A stretch of 64,000 bases of DNA from JANSXG01 sp024743075 (GTDB lineage: Bacteria > Planctomycetota > Phycisphaerae > Phycisphaerales > UBA1924). The translations under genes and the position numbers were made by a program. The DNA is taken from assembly GCA_042140185.1 (NCBI GenBank), contig CP159477.1:124001-188000 (forward strand), read 5' to 3'. This document shows positions 23,906-32,796 of the stretch, piece after piece. The notes beneath the pieces were generated by a model that saw only the letters and a list, made by a program, of their open reading frames with translations, was not told where the DNA came from and did no database searches. How positions within the stretch are numbered: position 1 is the stretch's first letter; each line of letters starts with the position of its first letter.

Positions 23906-25618
23906 TCAGGCCCGCAGCGCGGGCGCTCCGCGATCGAACGCCGGACAGTGGTCGATCGCGGTCTGCAGGTCGCTCCGCATCGCGTCATCGACGCGGTCGG
24001 TCAGGCCGAGCGCTTCGTAGGTATCCAGCAGCGACTTCGCCCAGAGGCCTCGGTAGACCGCATCGGTGTCGATGATCGGGCGCCCGATGATGTCTTCGAG
24101 CATGGCGCGGGAGTATGTGGGTTTGGTCTTCGCAGTGGACTTCGTGCCGTACTGGTTGAGGTTGGACGCGAAGATGCCGGCTGCGCTCACGGGCAGGAAG
24201 TCTTCGTAGCGCAGGCCCTCGTAGCTCACGTAGCCGCGCTCGACGAGTTCGTGGATGTCGGTGGTGCCGATGTTCCCAGCGGCTGCCTTGCCGGCGTCGG
24301 TGGGCGAGTATGAGGCGTAGACAAGCCCGGATCTGAGCAGTTCCGGCAGCGTCTTCGGGAAATCGGCGAAGTACGAGCTGTACTCGGCTTCCCAAGCCTC
24401 AGGATCGGTCTTCGCGAGTTGCGGGTGGTCGGCCTTGGCGGCTTCCGCCTCGCCAAGGCACCGGTCGTAGAGCGTGCGGCCTTCGGGGGTCGTCGCGTAG
24501 AACCGCTGCTCGATCTCGCCGAAGCGTGCGGTGTGGACCGACTCGACGGTCGTGCCATCGGGGTTGGTGAACATCACCGGCTCGGTCAGCGCCTTGTAGG
24601 CGTCCTGGCGGAGCAGCACGGGCGTGTCCCACGCGGGACCCTCGGTCGAATCCTTGAATCCCGCGTGGTTCAGCTTCCACAGTTCCAGGTCGCTCTTGCT
24701 GAGGCGATCGACCAGCGCGTCTGCGGCTTCCTCGATCGCACAGGCAGACAGGGGCTGGTGCTCGTAGGAGTCAATCGCGCCGTTGGACACGTGCTTGAAG
24801 CTGAGTCTCAGGTAGTCGCGGTCCGCGTTTTGGGTGAACCGGGTCAGCACGGTTACGGCACGCTCGCGGAACGCTTGGGCGTCGATCTCGCCCAGGCAGT
24901 GACGCATGGCAGCGGTGTAAAGATCCATGCAGAGCGTGTTGGGCGTGAGGTGGTTGAGGTGGTGGGACTCGAAGCAGGCGATATCGGCCGCGAGCTTGAA
25001 GCCGGTTTCGCAGAGGTCGGTGTAGAGCTTGTGATCGCGTGCCCTGCCGGTCCACTTAAAGATGCGGTCCGTCGCGTGTGCGATCAGTTGTGTCGCATCG
25101 TCTTCGGACAAGCCGCCCTGCGCCTCCGACCGCTCGATAAGTCGCTTGGCGTCGTCGGGAAAGACCTGCCGGGTCGACAGGAGTTGCTCGATACGCGCTT
25201 GGGTTTCGTCGTCGAAGTAGTCGGTCTGGAGCAGCGACGTGAAGATGCGGTGCTCGGGGCCGGTGGTCGAACGGAAGGCGGTCGCGATGATCGGCTGGCT
25301 CTTCGGGCCGATGTCGGTCGTGTCGTAGTAGTTGTGCGGCTCCATGCCGAAGCACGCGAAGAAGCGCGCGACCCAGCGGTATTCGTCGCGACGCCCGATG
25401 CGGATCGCGCCGTGACGCTCCGAACTGGTCTTCTCCAGTTCCGCATCGGACACGGAGAACCCGGGGAACATCTCGGCGAGCAGGTCGCAGACCGTACGGT
25501 TGGTCACCTCGTTCACGAGCAGCGATTTGTCGTAGAGCGGAACCTCGCGGCCGAACATGCTGGACAGTTCGGCGAACAGGCGGTTCTGGAGAGCGATCTT
25601 GTCGGCGTAGACGGTCAT
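23906..25618 (-). CDS. hglS: HglS/YdcJ-type 2-oxoadipate dioxygenase/decarboxylase (DUF1338) with an insertion
   Basis: HglS converts 2-oxoadipate to D-2-hydroxyglutarate with O2 and Fe(II), a step of D-lysine catabolism. The protein shares the YdcJ blocks ERHGAIRIG (His69, Arg73), ESHHLNHLTPNTL (His223), PVLLRQDAYKALTEPVMF, HTARFGEIEQRF (Glu368) and YEDFLPVSAAGIFASNLNQY. His69, His223 and Glu368 correspond to the metal ligands of the family. At 570 residues it is longer than YdcJ/HglS (about 450). A roughly 70-residue extra segment lies between His223 and PVLLRQ (about 235-325). The fold is confident; the exact substrate is inferred. Confidence 0.8.
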   Translation of the reverse strand: MTVYADKIALQNRLFAELSSMFGREVPLYDKSLLVNEVTNRTVCDLLAEMFPGFSVSDAELEKTSSERHGAIRIGRRDEYRWVARFFACFGMEPHNYYDTTDIGPKSQPIIATAFRSTTGPEHRIFTSLLQTDYFDDETQARIEQLLSTRQVFPDDAKRLIERSEAQGGLSEDDATQLIAHATDRIFKWTGRARDHKLYTDLCETGFKLAADIACFESHHLNHLTPNTLCMDLYTAAMRHCLGEIDAQAFRERAVTVLTRFTQNADRDYLRLSFKHVSNGAIDSYEHQPLSACAIEEAADALVDRLSKSDLELWKLNHAGFKDSTEGPAWDTPVLLRQDAYKALTEPVMFTNPDGTTVESVHTARFGEIEQRFYATTPEGRTLYDRCLGEAEAAKADHPQLAKTDPEAWEAEYSSYFADFPKTLPELLRSGLVYASYSPTDAGKAAAGNIGTTDIHELVERGYVSYEGLRYEDFLPVSAAGIFASNLNQYGTKSTAKTKPTYSRAMLEDIIGRPIIDTDAVYRGLWAKSLLDTYEALGLTDRVDDAMRSDLQTAIDHCPAFDRGAPALRA

Positions 25619-25723
25619 CGGAGGGGCCCTTCGGGCGAAGTAGAAACGGAATTGTAGGGACGAGATCGACGCGATCCACGCGCCGGTTCGGTGCCGAGAA
25701 CAGCTTTTTGGATCGAGAAGACG

Positions 25724-26287
25724 CTACTTCCGGACGCTGAGGAAGCGTCGCCATCGGGGCTGGCTGGATCGTCCGGTGGCGGTTCCGGGCAGATTGACCA
25801 GCGAGGCTCGGTCGGTGCGCTCGACGGTGACGAAGCTGTCGGGCGCGAGTTCTCCGACCAGTTCGATGGTCTTCGAAAGCTCTCGCCGTCGTATGGCGAG
25901 GAAGGCAACCTCGACAGGGCCGTTCCGGCCTTCGCCGGAGACACGCGTCACGCGATAGCCGTGTTCCCGGAGTTTCGCCGAGAGATCGACATCGATGTGC
26001 CGGTTGACCACTCGGAGCATCCGGTGGCCTATGGCGATCTTCTCTTCGATGGTCATGCCGATGAGCGTGCCCGTAGCGAACCCCGCCCCGTAGCCGATGA
26101 GCGCGTAGGGGTTCGTGAGGTACTTGATCACGCCGCCGACCGCGAGCGCCCAGACGATGACCTCGACGAATCCCATGACCGCGGCGATGAACCGGTGGCC
26201 GTTGATGACGAAGATCATGCGCACGGTGCCGATCGAGACATCGACGATGCGTGCGAAGTAGATCAGGATGGGGATGTACCACTCCAT
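25724..26287 (-). CDS. DUF2179/UPF0316 (YebE-like) membrane protein
   Basis: The 187-residue protein opens with three hydrophobic segments (about residues 3-85: PILIYFARIVDVSIGTVRMI, HRFIAAVMGFVEVIVWALAV, and NPYALIGYGAGFATGTLIGM). A soluble domain of alternating beta strands follows (YRVTRVSGEGRNGPVEVAFL), the layout of UPF0316 proteins such as B. subtilis YebE. Function is unknown in the family. The last 15 residues are basic. It is transcribed away from isocitrate dehydrogenase after a terminator. Confidence 0.75.
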   Translation of the reverse strand: MEWYIPILIYFARIVDVSIGTVRMIFVINGHRFIAAVMGFVEVIVWALAVGGVIKYLTNPYALIGYGAGFATGTLIGMTIEEKIAIGHRMLRVVNRHIDVDLSAKLREHGYRVTRVSGEGRNGPVEVAFLAIRRRELSKTIELVGELAPDSFVTVERTDRASLVNLPGTATGRSSQPRWRRFLSVRK

Positions 26288-26324
26288 GGCACGGTCCTCG
26301 CGCAGCGGGCGCTTCGGGAGTTCA

Positions 26325-26353
26325 CGAAAAGACCCGGCTGATTAGGCCGGGTC
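26325..26353 (-). terminator. Intrinsic terminator downstream of isocitrate dehydrogenase
   Basis: On the minus strand, GACCCGGC / GCCGGGTC with a 7-base loop is followed by TTTTCGT, about 70 bases after the stop codon at 26422. Confidence 0.8.
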
Positions 26354-26421
26354 GCTGAGTCTGATGTCGCGTCGGGCTGACGCGGAGGCGGGGATATCGG
26401 CTCCTCTGCCGGGCGGCGGGA

Positions 26422-27885
26422 TCAGTCCTCGCCTTGGGCCTTGGTGTAGCCGGGCTCGCCGTTGTACTCGGGGAGGCGCTCGACGTGGATCCATCGCCAG
26501 CTCTGGCCGACGCGCTGGAGCAGGTCGAGAAGATCGGCCTCGGTCATGGCCTGCGACTTGTCGTTCATGACGAAGCGGCAGCGATGGTGGTCGACGCCGT
26601 CGAATGCCGCGGCGGCGACGGGGTACACCTGCGTGCCGCGGTTGGAGATCATCTTGAGCTTGAGTTTCGAGCCCTCAACGATCTGTTCGAGGCTCTTGCC
26701 GACCTCGTCGGGCATCTTGCCGCTCTCGATGAAGACGTCGGCCCCGACATCACGACGATCGTTCACCTTCACGAAGTCGAGGTCAGACGAAACCTTCGGC
26801 ATGTTGATCGGCGTGTAGTCGCGGTCGACGAGCTTGTCGGAGCGCTTGCCGAGGTTGGCGATGATCTCTTCGGCGAAGCGTTTGGTGCCGACGGCCGGGC
26901 GTCCCTGGGCGATGTCGCCGGTGAGGGCCTTGCCCTCTTCGAGGGTGACGTAGAGCGCGTGCTCGATCTTGTCGGCGGTTTCAAACTCGCCGAAGTGGCG
27001 GAGCATCATGACCGACGAGAGCAGCAGGGCGGTCGGGTTGACCTTGTCCTGGCCGGCGATGTCGGGCGCGGAGCCGTGGACGGCTTCGAACATAACCGCC
27101 TGGTCGCCGAGGTTCATCGAGGGGGCGAGGCCGAGGCCGCCGACGAGGCCGGAGGTGAGGTCGGAGACGATGTCGCCGTTCATGTTGGTCGAGACGATGA
27201 TGTCGAAGGTCTCGGGGCGGATGACGAGCTGGTGGCAGGCGTTGTCGATGATGATGTGGTCGGAGGTGAACTCGGAAAACTCCTTGGCCACATCCTCGAA
27301 GGTGGACTTCAGGAGGCCCTCGGTCTTCTTCATGATGTTCGCCTTGGTGGCGCAGGTGACGCGTTTGCGTCCGAGCGAGCGGGCGAGCTCGAAGGAGAGG
27401 CGGGAGATCTTCTCGCAGCCCTTGCGTGAGATGAGTTTGAGGCACTGGGCGACGCCGGGCGACTGCATGTGCTCGATGCCGGCGTAGACGTCCTCGACAT
27501 TCTCGCGCACGACGATCAGGTCGATACCGCGGCCGGCGAAGGGGCCGCCGATGTTCGGCAGTTCCTTGCAGGGGCGGATGTTGCCGTACATCTCGAAGAG
27601 CTTGCGGAGTGTGACATTCGCGCTCTTGCCGCCGAAGCCGACGGGGGTCTCGAGCGGGCCCTTGAGGGCGACGCGGTTTGCATCGATGGAGTCGATGGTG
27701 TCCTGCGGGACGCCGGACGCGATGCCGCCCTCGAAGGCCTGCTTGCCGGCGACCGCCTCGTCCCAGTGGATGTTCGCGCCGGCGGCGGCGAGGATGTCCT
27801 TGGTGGCGCTGGCGACCTCGGGGCCGACGCCGTCGCCAGCGATGAGGGTGACTTTGTGGGCGGTAGCGGTCGCGGAGTCGGACAT
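26422..27885 (-). CDS. icd: NADP-type isocitrate dehydrogenase, long form with C-terminal extension
   Basis: Oxidatively decarboxylates isocitrate to 2-oxoglutarate in the TCA cycle. ATG 27885 (MSDSATATAHKVTLIAGDGVG) is chosen; the upstream extension is Arg/Pro-rich. Motifs: GDGVGPEV near the N-terminus, the substrate region around NVTLRKLFEMYGNIRPCKEL, DLIVVRENVEDVYAGIEH with phosphorylation/substrate residues, and VSTNMNGDIVSDLTSGLVGG with metal-binding Asp. MFEAVHGSAPDIAGQ is also present. The dehydrogenase core ends near residue 335, and a roughly 150-residue C-terminal extension follows, as in the long Thermus/Rickettsia-type enzymes. Cofactor preference is inferred, not shown. Confidence 0.88.
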   Translation of the reverse strand: MSDSATATAHKVTLIAGDGVGPEVASATKDILAAAGANIHWDEAVAGKQAFEGGIASGVPQDTIDSIDANRVALKGPLETPVGFGGKSANVTLRKLFEMYGNIRPCKELPNIGGPFAGRGIDLIVVRENVEDVYAGIEHMQSPGVAQCLKLISRKGCEKISRLSFELARSLGRKRVTCATKANIMKKTEGLLKSTFEDVAKEFSEFTSDHIIIDNACHQLVIRPETFDIIVSTNMNGDIVSDLTSGLVGGLGLAPSMNLGDQAVMFEAVHGSAPDIAGQDKVNPTALLLSSVMMLRHFGEFETADKIEHALYVTLEEGKALTGDIAQGRPAVGTKRFAEEIIANLGKRSDKLVDRDYTPINMPKVSSDLDFVKVNDRRDVGADVFIESGKMPDEVGKSLEQIVEGSKLKLKMISNRGTQVYPVAAAAFDGVDHHRCRFVMNDKSQAMTEADLLDLLQRVGQSWRWIHVERLPEYNGEPGYTKAQGED

Positions 27886-28011
27886 GGCGCGGATCCTTTG
27901 GGGATTCGGGGTTTGGGTAGGGATTTCGGGGTCGGTCGAGCGCACGGCGGGCCCGGCCCGGGTCGGACATGGTACCGCAAGACAGGGGTTGGCTGGGGCT
28001 CGGGCGGGGCG

Positions 28012-29658
28012 TCAGACGCCGGGTTCGTCGCCGTTTCCAGAGGACGGGCCGCGCTTGGCGAAGTCGAGATCGATCCCGGCGTCGGCGACCTTGGCCTGTC
28101 CGCTCTTGTCGAGCAGGCTGACGACGATCGCGACGACGAATCCGACGATGAAGGACGGGAGGAGCACGTCGAGGCCGCCGAGGTAGGCGACCCAGTCGTC
28201 CTTGCCGATCGCCCGGAAGACCGGCGGGAGCCCGAACTTGAAGAACGGAACGCCGAGGAATCCGGCGACCATGGCGCACTTGGCGCCCAGCGAGGTCAGT
28301 TTCGACCAGAACAGGCTGAGGATGATCGTCGGGCAGAAGGTCGCGGCGATGCCGGACCAGCCGAAGATGATCGTCCAGAAGATCCCCTGTTCCTTGTCGT
28401 AGAGCAGGATGCCGATACCGAGCGCGAATGCGATAAGCGCCAGGATGACGGTGAGTTTGCGGCTGGTCGAGACCAGACGCTCGTCGCTCATGTCGGGGTG
28501 CCGGGTTTTTTGCCAGTAATCGCGGACCGCGGCCGACGACGCCACGACGAGCAGCGAGTCGATCGTGGACATGATCGCGCTGAGGACCATCGCGATGAAA
28601 AGCCCGGTGAAGAATGCGGGCAGCAGGACCTCGGCCATGTGGGGGAGGATACTGTCCTGAACCGCGCTGACGGTCGGAGCGACGGCGTCCACGGTTTCGG
28701 GATCGATCGGCATGATGTCGGTCGGCAGGAAGATCGCGCGACCGAGGATGCCGATGCAGACTGCGCCACTGAGGGCGAGCGTGGTCCATGTCACGGCGAC
28801 GAGCGTGCCCTTGTTGATCTCCCTCTCCGACTTGATCGAGATGAAGCGGACGAAGACCTGGGGCGAGCCGAGGAAGCCGATGCCGATGGCGATGAAGCCG
28901 AGGACGGTGAAAATGCTTCCGGCGTTCCAGCCGCCGGCCCCGGCGATCTGCTCGCCGGCTTCGTTTGCGGGTGCCGGCCCGTGGAGCGTGAGCAGGTCCG
29001 GGTTGATCGCCCGGGTCGAGTCGATCAGGTTTGTGAAACCGCCGATCTCCATGAACGCCACGATCGGGAGCACGACCAATCCGAGCAGCATGAGTGTGCC
29101 CTGAAAGACGTCCGACCAGACGACGGCGGTGAAGCCGCCCTGCGTGATGTAGAGCAGCACGACGGCGAAGCCGAAGGCCGCGCCGACGTAGTGGTTCCAG
29201 CCGAGGAAGTCGTAGAACGCGCCGCCCGCGGCGTGCACCTGAGCCGCGGCGTAGATCGGCACGAAGATGACGAGCGCTCCGGCGGCGATGAGTCGCAGCC
29301 AGTGCGATGAATCGCGGAAGCGGGACTCAAGGTAGTCGGGGACGGTCAGCGAGTCGTACCTGTCGGTGAGCCGTTTGAAGCGTTTGGCCATGAACAGCCA
29401 GGCGCCCGCGACGCCGATGATCTCGCCGAGAACCACCCAGAACGCCTGCACCCCGACGGCGAAGCCCATGCCGGTGAGTCCGAGCAGCAGCCACGCGGAC
29501 TCCCCGGTCGCGCGGCTGGAGAACGCTACGTTGATGAACCCCAGACGCTTGCCCGACGCGAAGTAGTCCCGGATGTCGTGCATCCGGCGCGACGCGATGA
29601 AACCGATGACGAGGAGTGCTGCGACGTACAGCCCGATCGCGATCAGTTGGGCGGTCAT
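28012..29658 (-). CDS. Sodium:solute symporter (SSS family)
   Basis: A 548-residue polytopic protein with about 13 predicted membrane helices. The family motifs are seen: a first helix MTAQLIAIGLYVAALLVIGF, SGKRLGFINVAFSSRATGES in the sodium-site region, and GFTAVVWSDVFQGTLMLLGL, which is the SSS signature area. FTGLFIAMVLSAIMSTIDSLL is the conserved helix-8-like segment. The closest by motif is the PutP/proline-type branch. The substrate cannot be read from the sequence. ATG 29658 is chosen because it opens directly into the first helix. It is transcribed in the same direction as isocitrate dehydrogenase, 126 bases upstream of that gene's start. Confidence 0.88.
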   Translation of the reverse strand: MTAQLIAIGLYVAALLVIGFIASRRMHDIRDYFASGKRLGFINVAFSSRATGESAWLLLGLTGMGFAVGVQAFWVVLGEIIGVAGAWLFMAKRFKRLTDRYDSLTVPDYLESRFRDSSHWLRLIAAGALVIFVPIYAAAQVHAAGGAFYDFLGWNHYVGAAFGFAVVLLYITQGGFTAVVWSDVFQGTLMLLGLVVLPIVAFMEIGGFTNLIDSTRAINPDLLTLHGPAPANEAGEQIAGAGGWNAGSIFTVLGFIAIGIGFLGSPQVFVRFISIKSEREINKGTLVAVTWTTLALSGAVCIGILGRAIFLPTDIMPIDPETVDAVAPTVSAVQDSILPHMAEVLLPAFFTGLFIAMVLSAIMSTIDSLLVVASSAAVRDYWQKTRHPDMSDERLVSTSRKLTVILALIAFALGIGILLYDKEQGIFWTIIFGWSGIAATFCPTIILSLFWSKLTSLGAKCAMVAGFLGVPFFKFGLPPVFRAIGKDDWVAYLGGLDVLLPSFIVGFVVAIVVSLLDKSGQAKVADAGIDLDFAKRGPSSGNGDEPGV

Positions 29659-29784
29659 GGGCGTCCTTCCGAGTCTCTGGGGGCGGGGCTCTCCTGAGCG
29701 GGCGTGAGGATTTCCTACACGCGCGCAGATAGGCACGCACCATAGCGGGATGGTGCGGGGCGTGCAGAAAGTGGTTGATTCGGG

Positions 29785-30360
29785 TCAGTCCGCGTGTTTC
29801 TCGCGCAGGCGCGGACTCAGGCGGAGCAGCAGTTGAGTGCGCTCGAACTCGTCGAGCACCTCCTGGAGCACCGCACGGACCGGGTCGCCGGGCGGCTCGG
29901 CGAGGACGACGCCTGCGCCGCCTTCTGGCAGGGCCTTGCGAGCCATCGAGCGATAGCGGCTGAGCGTGCGATCGCCGAAGCGGGCGACCGGCTCGAAATC
30001 CTCGGCCATGAAGAAGGTGACGGGCACTCGGTACCCCGCGTTGATCGGCAGAGCCATCTGCAGACGCGGGTAGTCGTTGCGGTTGACGAAGCGGAGATCG
30101 ATGAGCGGGTTGGCTTCGGCGATGCGCTGCATGGCGGCACCCTGCAGGGCGCAGTCGCCGCACCACGTGCCGGTGATGCACAGGACCTTCATGGTGCGCG
30201 TGAAGCCGGCGATGAGCGACCGCTGCCCGTCGGTGGGTTCGAGCTGGCCGTAGCGGGTGTGCCACTGGCCGTCGTGGCCCTCGGCGGCGCCGCTGGCGAC
30301 GAATTGCGGATAGGCAACGCCCTGTTCGAATACGGCTTTCAGTGCATCGGTGGGGAACAT
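29785..30360 (-). CDS. Thioredoxin-fold protein with WCGDC motif (copy 1)
   Basis: This 191-residue cytoplasmic protein has the thioredoxin active-site surround KVLCITGTWCGDCALQGAAM (Cys67/Cys70) and a later strand carrying the cis-Pro (YRVPVTFFMAEDFEPV). The family resembles the bacillithiol/low-molecular-thiol associated thioredoxin-like proteins with WCGDC. No signal peptide is seen. It is the second gene of a tandem pair whose products share the same layout (about 40% identity by eye). A thiol oxidoreductase role is inferred from the motif. Confidence 0.75.
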   Translation of the reverse strand: MFPTDALKAVFEQGVAYPQFVASGAAEGHDGQWHTRYGQLEPTDGQRSLIAGFTRTMKVLCITGTWCGDCALQGAAMQRIAEANPLIDLRFVNRNDYPRLQMALPINAGYRVPVTFFMAEDFEPVARFGDRTLSRYRSMARKALPEGGAGVVLAEPPGDPVRAVLQEVLDEFERTQLLLRLSPRLREKHAD

Positions 30361-30385
30361 CGCTTGGTCGGACTCCGGTGGCGGC

Positions 30386-30979
30386 TTAGTCGTTGTGCTT
30401 CTGACGCAGGCGTGTGGACAGCCGGAGCAGCAGGTGCACGCGCTCGACCTCGTCGAGCCAGTCCTGCAGCGTGCCGGCGAGTTCGTCGTCTGGGACCGGC
30501 GCACCGGGGATCGCGCAGGCAGCGCCGAGCTGCTTCTTCGCGATGGCGCGGTAGCGAGTCAGCGTGCGATCACCGAAGAGCGATACGAGCTCGAAGTCCT
30601 CGGCCATGAAAATGGCGACGGGGACGCGCATCCCGCCGCAGATCTGGATCTGCTCGGCGAGGTCCGAGTGTTCATCGCGATCGACGATGCGCAAGTCGAT
30701 GGTGCCTTTCGAGGCCTCGGCGATCTTCTCGAGCAGCGGGATCTGCTGGACGCAGTCGCCGCACCACACGCCCGAGGAGACGAGGACCTTCATCTGGCGG
30801 GTGAACGCGCCGACGAGCTTGGCCTGCTCGTCGGTGAGCCGGGCCTGATCGTATATCTTCTGCCAGCCGTCTTTCTGCGCATCGGTGCCGGTGGCGACGT
30901 AGGCGTCGTAGGCGTGGGCCTGTTCGAACTTGGACTTGAGGTACTCGGCGTTGAGGGTCATCGACTGTGTCGTGGACAT
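30386..30979 (-). CDS. Thioredoxin-fold protein with WCGDC motif (copy 2)
   Basis: This 197-residue paralogue lies 25 bases upstream of copy 1. It carries KVLVSSGVWCGDCVQQIPLL (Cys73/Cys76) and MRVPVAIFMAEDFELVSLFG, with the same C-terminal motif (LLLRLSTRLRQKHND versus LLLRLSPRLREKHAD). Both copies have a 50-residue N-terminal helical region before the Trx core. The pair is most likely one operon created by tandem duplication. The partner or electron donor is unknown. Confidence 0.75.
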   Translation of the reverse strand: MSTTQSMTLNAEYLKSKFEQAHAYDAYVATGTDAQKDGWQKIYDQARLTDEQAKLVGAFTRQMKVLVSSGVWCGDCVQQIPLLEKIAEASKGTIDLRIVDRDEHSDLAEQIQICGGMRVPVAIFMAEDFELVSLFGDRTLTRYRAIAKKQLGAACAIPGAPVPDDELAGTLQDWLDEVERVHLLLRLSTRLRQKHND

Positions 30980-31034
30980 ACTGTGGCTCCGTGGGTGGCG
31001 GAGCAGATGCTAGGCAACAACTGTCGGACGGGCG

Positions 31035-31490
31035 TCAGGAAACGAGGGCGAGGAGGCCGGCCAACCCGAGGTACATGCCCGCGTTGATGAGGTAAATGAT
31101 GGTGAGGTAGACGGCGGTGACGATCGAGTTCTCCTTGAGCCCCAGCTTCACAAGCAGCTTGAGCGAGGCCATCATCCCTATCACGGTCGCTGGCAGCGCG
31201 ATCGCCTGACTCCGCAATATCTCTCCCCACGGGAACAGGTCTGACTGCTCGGCCTGTGAGAACGCACTCGGTCCGTCGACCATCAGGAACAGGGGGATGT
31301 TAATTGCGCTCGTAAAGAGGATGGCCAGAAGTTGAACCAGCAACCCTCTCCACACAGAGATCCGTTGGTCGGTCAAGAGGCGCACGACCAGAGACAGAAT
31401 GAGCCCGAAGACGAGCAGGACTCCGAAGCCAGCGGCGAGGCCGGCGAGGACTCCGACGATGATTGGGAGGAGCATGACCAGGGCTTCCAC
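31035..31490 (-). CDS. Small four-helix membrane protein, unknown function
   Basis: A 151-residue protein with four clear hydrophobic segments: IIVGVLAGLAAGFGVLLVFG and its continuation (about 9-37), LLVQLLAILFTSAINIPLFL (about 50-70), AIALPATVIGMMASLKLLVK (about 95-115) and AVYLTIIYLINAGMYLGLAG (about 125-145). No family is recognised. It stands alone between the thioredoxin pair and the aldo/keto reductase on the same strand. Confidence 0.6.
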   Translation of the reverse strand: MEALVMLLPIIVGVLAGLAAGFGVLLVFGLILSLVVRLLTDQRISVWRGLLVQLLAILFTSAINIPLFLMVDGPSAFSQAEQSDLFPWGEILRSQAIALPATVIGMMASLKLLVKLGLKENSIVTAVYLTIIYLINAGMYLGLAGLLALVS

Positions 31491-31618
31491 AGCGGCTGAC
31501 CTTTCGCATCAAGGCTCAAGCGTCCTGGGCCACACGGCCCGGGGCGATGCCACAGCGTAAAGAGTCCTTCCGCCGGATGGAAGCAGAAAAATTGCGAGGC
31601 CGTCGGATCGGCGTCTGC

Positions 31619-32728
31619 TCAGTACCGCTCCGAGTCGTTGGCCGGTGAGCCGCCCCATTCGCTGGAGGCGCGTCCGTTGATGGTGGTGCCGTTCTGGATG
31701 CCGTCGGTCACGCCCTCGATGAAGTCGTGGGGGAAGTTGAGCGTCGGTTTGCTGAGCTCGTCGAGCTGCTTGATCTGTTCCTGCGTCAGCGTGACTTCGA
31801 GCGAGCCGAGGTTGGCGTCGAGCTGCTCGGCGTTCTTCGCGCCGATGATCGTCGAGGTCACGCCGCAGCGCTGCCGGACCCAGGCGAGGGCGACCTGCGC
31901 GGGTGTGGCGGGCTCGTCACCGACGGTCCGGTTCTTGGCGATCTCCTTGAGCTTGTCGACGATGTCGAACGTCGTCTCGGTGAGGTAGCGCGAGTCGGAC
32001 TTGTAGCGTCCGCCGCCGGTGTCGCCGTCGCGCGTGTACTTGCCCGTTAGGATGCCGCCCTTGAGCGGCGACCACGGCGTAACGCCGAGGCCGAGCTCGT
32101 TGGCCATGGGCATGAGTTCACCCTCGACGGTCCGCTCCACGAGCGAGTACTCGATCTGCAGCGCGATGAGCGGGGCCCAGCCGCGGAAGTGGGCGATCGT
32201 CTGGGCCTGGGCGACCTTCCACGCCGGGGTGTCGCTGAAACCGATGTAGAGCACCTTGCCCGAGGAGACAAGGTCGTCGAGGCCTCGCATGGTTTCTTCG
32301 ATGGGCGTGTGGCGGTCCCAGAAGTGCAGCCAGAGCAGGTCGATGTAGTCGGTCTGCAGGCGTCGCAGCGACTGATCGACCGACTCCATCATCGCCTTGC
32401 GGTGCGAGCCGCCGCCGTTGGGGTCGTTGCGGTACATGTTGCCCAGCCACTTGGTGGCGAGGACCGTGCGATCGCGCGCGGGGAACTTCCCGCCGCCCTT
32501 CTTCTTAAAATAGTCGCCGAGGATCTGCTCGGACGCGCCCTTGTTGTAGATGTTGGCGGTGTCGATGAAGTTGCCGCCGGCGTCCAGGTATTGGTCGATG
32601 AGTTTGTACGACTCGTCCGCGCCGACACCGAAGCCCCACTCGGTGCCGAAGGTCATCGCGCCCATGCACAGCGGGCTGACGCGCAGGCCGGAGCGGCCGA
32701 GGGTGACGTAGTCGTTGAGTGCGGGCAT
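31619..32728 (-). CDS. Aldo/keto reductase (Tas/YajO-like)
   Basis: This NADPH-dependent reductase of the AKR superfamily has the catalytic tetrad in expected places: Asp in FIDTANIYNKG with Tyr four residues later, Lys in TVLATKWLGNMY, and His in DYIDLLWLHFWDRHTP. The cofactor site near IIGAKNAEQLDANLG is present. The 369-residue length is typical. The substrate is not determinable. It is a single gene with no clear operon partner. Confidence 0.9.
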   Translation of the reverse strand: MPALNDYVTLGRSGLRVSPLCMGAMTFGTEWGFGVGADESYKLIDQYLDAGGNFIDTANIYNKGASEQILGDYFKKKGGGKFPARDRTVLATKWLGNMYRNDPNGGGSHRKAMMESVDQSLRRLQTDYIDLLWLHFWDRHTPIEETMRGLDDLVSSGKVLYIGFSDTPAWKVAQAQTIAHFRGWAPLIALQIEYSLVERTVEGELMPMANELGLGVTPWSPLKGGILTGKYTRDGDTGGGRYKSDSRYLTETTFDIVDKLKEIAKNRTVGDEPATPAQVALAWVRQRCGVTSTIIGAKNAEQLDANLGSLEVTLTQEQIKQLDELSKPTLNFPHDFIEGVTDGIQNGTTINGRASSEWGGSPANDSERY

Positions 32729-32796
32729 CGGCGGTTCTCCTCGAGGCGTTGGGAAAGGGGTCGGGGAGAACGATAGGCCCGGCGGGGGCGACGCGG

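Noticed and set aside
24419..25657. Plus-strand frame opposite the HglS-type gene (412 codons).
   Set aside because: The minus-strand frame matches the DUF1338 family along its length; the plus one has no motif.
27469..29310. Long plus-strand frame across isocitrate dehydrogenase and the symporter (613 codons).
   Set aside because: It crosses two confident minus-strand genes; the composition (Asp/Glu/Arg/Gly) is typical of antisense shadows.
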